Below are positions 60,954 to 64,000 of a stretch of 64,000 bases of DNA, in pieces. Numbering within the stretch: the stretch's first letter is position 1; every line of letters begins with the position of its first letter. Position numbers and translations under genes: made by a program. Below the pieces are notes generated by a model. It was given only the letters and a program-made list of their open reading frames with translations. It made no database searches and had not been told where the DNA came from. This DNA is from JAOBAU01 sp034667465 (lineage in GTDB: Bacteria; Acidobacteriota; Thermoanaerobaculia; Gp7-AA8). Where the stretch lies: contig JAXDJV010000022.1 of assembly GCA_034667465.1 (NCBI GenBank), forward strand, positions 1-64,000, written 5' to 3'.

Positions 60954-62008
60954 TGCGCTTTCGCCCATCCCGCTTCGTACTTCCACGGTTTCTGTCCCGC
61001 GGCGCCTTCGGCGAATCGAATGTCGACGTACTCTTCGAACGCGATGTCGCGATCGAGCACGCCGGTCTCACGCATCAGCTTCGTGACGATCTCGAAGTCG
61101 GCTTTTCGCGGCGAGAGCGGCTCGTACTTCACCCGATCTTCCGGCTTGAGCAGCGCCCAGCGCAGCAGCTTCGGATCCTGTCGATAGTAATAACGTCCGA
61201 CGAAATCGGCCGCCTGCGTGCGGTGCGCGCGGCGACGCGCTTTCTCTTCGAGCCACAATCCCGAACGGGCGATACCGTCGACGAGCACCTGTACCGCTTC
61301 GGGACGATGATCGATGACGTCCTGCCGCACGACGAGCACGCACGACATGTAATCGGGCCAGTACTCGCGCGCGTGAAAGAGCACGCGTCCGCGTCCCGAC
61401 ATTTCTGATTGCGACGGAAACGGCTCGCCCATCGAAAACGCGTCGATGGCGCCCGCGGCCAGCGCACCGGCGACGTCGGGCGGCGCCATCTCGACCAGAT
61501 GGATATCCGACGGCTTCATCCCGTTGATCTTCATCGCGCGGAACAGAATCAGCCGCTCATCCGAAAAACGGCTCGGAACGGCGACGACACGTCCCCTGAG
61601 GTCGGTGAATTTCTTCACCGGCCCGTCCTTCTGCACGACTACGGCCGATCCGTAGCGATGCCCGAGATAGACGATCTTCACCGGAACGCCCTGAGCACGC
61701 AGGGCGATGGCCATCGGCGCGACCATGAACGCCGCCTGCATCTTGTTGGACATCAGCGCTTCTTTGATCTCAGGAAAACCCTGAAAGAGGCGCGGAACGA
61801 AAAGCTGTCCGGACTTCGAGTAGGCGGAGATGTAGTCGGTAACCGGGCACGCGAGGTGTCACGTCACAGGGATGTACGCAACGTTCAGCTTCCGCTTCGC
61901 GAGCGGCAGCCGATCGTTCATCAGTACCGCCCAGTTCACGTTCAGGTACAGATGACCTGCCGTGATCGCGGCGATCCAGGTGAGCGTGTATGCGAGAAGT
62001 TTGCGCAT
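60950..62008 (-). CDS. Nitrate/sulfonate-type ABC substrate-binding protein with in-frame UGA (residue 50)
   Basis: Reading from ATG 62008 (GGAGG 4-5 nt upstream) gives a signal-anchor-like N-terminus (MRKLLAYTLTWIAAITAG) and then LNVAYIPVT, a UGA at 61861-61859, HLACPVTDYISAYSKSG and the rest of the protein with no other stop: 352 residues in all. From family memory this position is Cys (VTCHLxCPVTD). The remaining sequence is a normal NMT1/SsuA-type fold: FMVAPMAIALRAQG, VYLGHRYGSAVVV, DLRGRVVAVPSRFS, DAFSMGEPFPSQSE. It should deliver an organic anion to the permeases encoded upstream. UGA is either selenocysteine or a nonsense mutation; without readthrough the nearest internal start is 61753. 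Confidence 0.75.
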
Positions 62009-62020
62009 GGAACCTCCAAA

Positions 62021-62088
62021 TGATGAATGCGGAATGATGAATGCTGAATGGGTTTATTCATCATTCAGCATTCATCATTCATGATTCC
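62021..62088. repeat. Inverted heptamer-repeat element D
   Basis: GAATGATGAATGCTGAATG (62032-62050) and its exact inverse (62062-62080) form a perfect 19-bp stem with an 11-nt loop. The arms consist of TGAATGC/TGATGAA-like 7-mers. It lies between two co-directional importer genes, and the permease stop codon (62079-62081) is in the right arm. It may reduce or protect transcript parts differently for the binding-protein gene. Confidence 0.88.
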
Positions 62089-62831
62089 TTGAATCCCCAC
62101 CTAACCCACTTAAAACGCTCAGCGCGGCGAATCGCAACGTCGAGCACCAACCCGATGCCTCCGATGAGCAGCATACCGGCGACGACGAGGTCGTAGCGTT
62201 TGCCGGCGTTGCGCGCGTCGATGATCAGGTAGCCGAGTCCGGAATCGACGGCGATCATTTCCGCGGCGACGAGCACCAGCCAGGCGACGCCGAATGCGAT
62301 GCGCAATCCGACGAGGATGCGTGGCAGCACCGCCGGAAAAACGATGCGCCGCATCTGCTGCGCAGGCGTCAGTCCGAAGTTGCGTCCTGCCTGGAGAAAG
62401 ACCGGCGGAACGTCGCGCACTCCGTTCATCGCCGCAACGACGATCGGGAAAAACGACGCGAGAAAAATCAGGAAGATCGGCGCGAGATTGCTGACGCCAA
62501 ACCAGATCACCGCGAGCGGCATCCACGCCAGCGGCGAGATCGGCCGCATCATCTGAATGAGCGGATTGAATGCGCGCGCCAGCGGCGGATACCAGCCGAG
62601 CAGAATGCCGGTCGGAACGCCGAGCACGACCGCGAGCAGATAACCGGCCGCGACGCGAAAGAGTGAATCGGCGATGTAGTGCCAGAGCAGGCTCTTCTCC
62701 GCCAGCGTCACGACCGCCTTTCCGACCGCGAGCGGACTCGGAAAGATCTTCGTTCCGCTCAGACGCACCGCGTAGTGCCATGCGACGAGCAGCACGGCGG
62801 CGGTGATGACTGGCAGAACGATCTTGCGCAT
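62079..62831 (-). CDS. ABC transporter permease (SsuC/TauC type)
   Basis: A 250-residue membrane protein with about six helices. The cytoplasmic coupling (EAA-like) loop is AGRNFGLTPAQQMRRIVFPAVLPRILVGLRIA. The FPSPLAVGKAVV start and the MRPISPLAWMPLAVIWFG segment are typical of the BPD_transp_1 family for sulfonate/nitrate/taurine. It follows the ATPase gene by 4 bp. A paralogue lies upstream at 63567. Confidence 0.92.
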   Translation of the reverse strand: MRKIVLPVITAAVLLVAWHYAVRLSGTKIFPSPLAVGKAVVTLAEKSLLWHYIADSLFRVAAGYLLAVVLGVPTGILLGWYPPLARAFNPLIQMMRPISPLAWMPLAVIWFGVSNLAPIFLIFLASFFPIVVAAMNGVRDVPPVFLQAGRNFGLTPAQQMRRIVFPAVLPRILVGLRIAFGVAWLVLVAAEMIAVDSGLGYLIIDARNAGKRYDLVVAGMLLIGGIGLVLDVAIRRAERFKWVRWGFKES

Positions 62832-62835
62832 GGCG

Positions 62836-63570
62836 TCAGACCTGATGCGCGAGTCCGATCTCCGCGAAGATCGAATCGCGCAGCTCGATGTAGCGCGGCG
62901 ACGAGAGGTCGCGCGGATGCGGGATGTCGATGTCGACGATCCGCTGAATGTGGGCGGGACGCTGCGACATCACGACGACGCGATCGGCGAGTTGCACCGA
63001 CTCTTCGATGTCGTGCGTGACGAAGAGCACCGTCTTCCGCTCCGTCTGCCAGATGCGCAGCAGCTCGCGACGCATCTGCAGGCGCGTGATCGAATCGAGC
63101 GCGCCGAACGGCTCGTCGAGGTAGAGCACGTCGGGATTGACGGCCAGCGCGCGCGCCACTTCGAGGCGCTGCTTCATGCCGCCGGAAAGCTCGCGCGGAT
63201 ACGCGTGCTCGAAGCCGCGCAGCCCGACGAGCTGCACGTAATACGCAATGCGATTGCGCTTCTCCTCTTCGCCGAGACGAAAGAGTCCGAAGCCGATGTT
63301 CCCTTCAACGGTCAGCCACGGGAAAACGCCGCGCTCCTGAAAGACGAAGATGCGTCGCGGGTCGGGCTGCGTGACCTGCTCGCCGTCGATCGTCACATGG
63401 CCTGACGTCGCTTTCACGAAACCGCCGACGATATTGAGCAGCGTCGATTTGCCGCAACCCGACGGCCCGAGAATGCAGACGAACTCGCCGTCACGAACTT
63501 CGAGCGAGACGTCGTCGAGCACCGGCATCTCGCCGAAGCGCATGTTGATGTTGCGAATCGCAACCGTCAT
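62836..63570 (-). CDS. ABC transporter ATP-binding protein (SsuB/TauB type)
   Basis: A 244-residue ATPase. Walker A GPSGCGKSTLL, Q-loop VFQERGVFPWLTV, signature LSGGMKQRLEVARAL, Walker B VLYLDEPFGALD, and H-loop FVTHDIEESVQLAD are all present. It energises import with the flanking permeases. Its ATG overlaps the stop of the upstream permease gene by 4 bp. Confidence 0.95.
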   Translation of the reverse strand: MTVAIRNINMRFGEMPVLDDVSLEVRDGEFVCILGPSGCGKSTLLNIVGGFVKATSGHVTIDGEQVTQPDPRRIFVFQERGVFPWLTVEGNIGFGLFRLGEEEKRNRIAYYVQLVGLRGFEHAYPRELSGGMKQRLEVARALAVNPDVLYLDEPFGALDSITRLQMRRELLRIWQTERKTVLFVTHDIEESVQLADRVVVMSQRPAHIQRIVDIDIPHPRDLSSPRYIELRDSIFAEIGLAHQV

Positions 63571-64000
63571 TTGACCTCCACCAAAATATCCCGACCCCAG
63601 CGCACGATGTCGAGTGTCTCGAGGCGGCGCAGCATCCAGTCGAGCGCGACGCCGATCACGCCGATCAGCACCATCCCTGCGATGACGAGGTCGTAGCGAT
63701 TGCCGGCGTTGCGCGCGTCGATGATCAGGAAGCCGAGGCCGGAGCTGACGGCGATCATCTCGGCGGCGACGACGACGAGCCATGCGATGCCGAGCGTGAT
63801 GCGCATGCCGACGATCAGCTGCGGCAGGATCGCCGGCACGATCACGCTGCGCACGAGCTGTCTCTGCGTCAGACCGAAATTCGCCCCCGCCGCGAGATGC
63901 ACCCCTTCGATGTTGTGGACCGCGTTCATCGCCGTGAGAGTCAGCGGCAGAAACGACGCGAGAAAAATCAGAAAGATTGCCGCGACGTCGCCGACGCCGA
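63567..64000 (-). CDS. Second ABC transporter permease (5' end beyond window)
   Basis: The frame is open to the window edge, with at least 144 residues seen. It carries the coupling loop AGANFGLTQRQLVRSVIVPA and GLGFLIIDARNAGNRYDLV, closely related to the downstream permease. The pair may form a heterodimeric channel around the shared ATPase. The N-terminal half is outside the window. It ends DIVRWGRDILVEVK. Confidence 0.9.
   Translation of the reverse strand, partial: GVGDVAAIFLIFLASFLPLTLTAMNAVHNIEGVHLAAGANFGLTQRQLVRSVIVPAILPQLIVGMRITLGIAWLVVVAAEMIAVSSGLGFLIIDARNAGNRYDLVIAGMVLIGVIGVALDWMLRRLETLDIVRWGRDILVEVK

Noticed and set aside
61800..61861. A bacterial SECIS element just after the UGA of the substrate-binding protein
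   Set aside because: Only weak stems were found by eye, none with the usual apical-loop G at the right distance; kept as an open question, not listed as a feature.
52158..62088. Heptamer arrays as CRISPR or minisatellite
   Set aside because: Units are 7 bp without spacers and there are no cas genes; the inverted-arm layout does not fit CRISPR.

Overview
The window is GC-rich, densely coded bacterial chromosome with almost no mobile DNA. The gene mix suggests an Acidobacteriota-like organism: a Ser/Thr kinase fused to a beta-propeller, long secreted Ig/cadherin-type repeat proteins, ImuA/ImuB, a MoxR/Bat operon, several secreted zinc peptidases, Tat and CtpA. No rRNA or single-copy marker is present to prove this, so the assignment is an inference.

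Layout. 1-3769 (minus) is the N-terminal part of a very long secreted repeat protein that runs off the window. 4-9 kb holds a PH-domain protein, a MazEF pair, imuAB, an M23 lipoprotein and folK. 9.3-13.3 kb (minus) carries the TPM/LemA cluster, a FYDLN zinc protein and CtpA. 13.4-24.4 kb is housekeeping: tatAC, a PpiC foldase, an aminotransferase, a cation exchanger, an rRNA methyltransferase, an Hpt protein, rsmI, pgsA, tRNA-Leu(CAG), a ZapB-like protein and a short pheT. 24.5-33.4 kb is mixed metabolism and regulation: P450, a solute-binding protein without signal peptide, MeaB, acyl-CoA dehydrogenase, a nucleotidyltransferase pair, and a PNPOx/MocR divergon. 33.5-40.4 kb holds an aconitase-family enzyme, the kinase and a DUF4349 lipoprotein. 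40.4-52.2 kb is rich in exported proteins, including M3, M4 and M2 peptidases, a CVNH lectin and a GGDEF-EAL protein. 52.2-59.6 kb (minus) is one tightly overlapped operon moxR-DUF58-DUF4381-batA-batB-batC-batD-GNAT. 59.6-64 kb holds ksgA, a GNAT and a nitrate/sulfonate-type ABC importer.

Most notable points. (1) The substrate-binding protein of the last ABC importer has one in-frame UGA at residue 50. I recall family members having a conserved Cys there. The rest of the frame is intact, so this is either selenocysteine recoding or a fresh nonsense mutation. (2) Four elements built from 7-bp repeats, three of them folding into long inverted repeats, lie between 52 and 62 kb and contain the stop codons of neighbouring genes. 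(3) A 102-bp palindromic repeat is inserted in frame in the DUF4381-like gene. (4) Another palindromic element fills the whole gap upstream of a solute-binding protein gene that has lost its signal peptide. (5) Several genes have a TANNNT box 6 nt before ATG and no Shine-Dalgarno, which suggests leaderless mRNAs. One of these is a 19-codon ORF just ahead of the Ser/Thr kinase.
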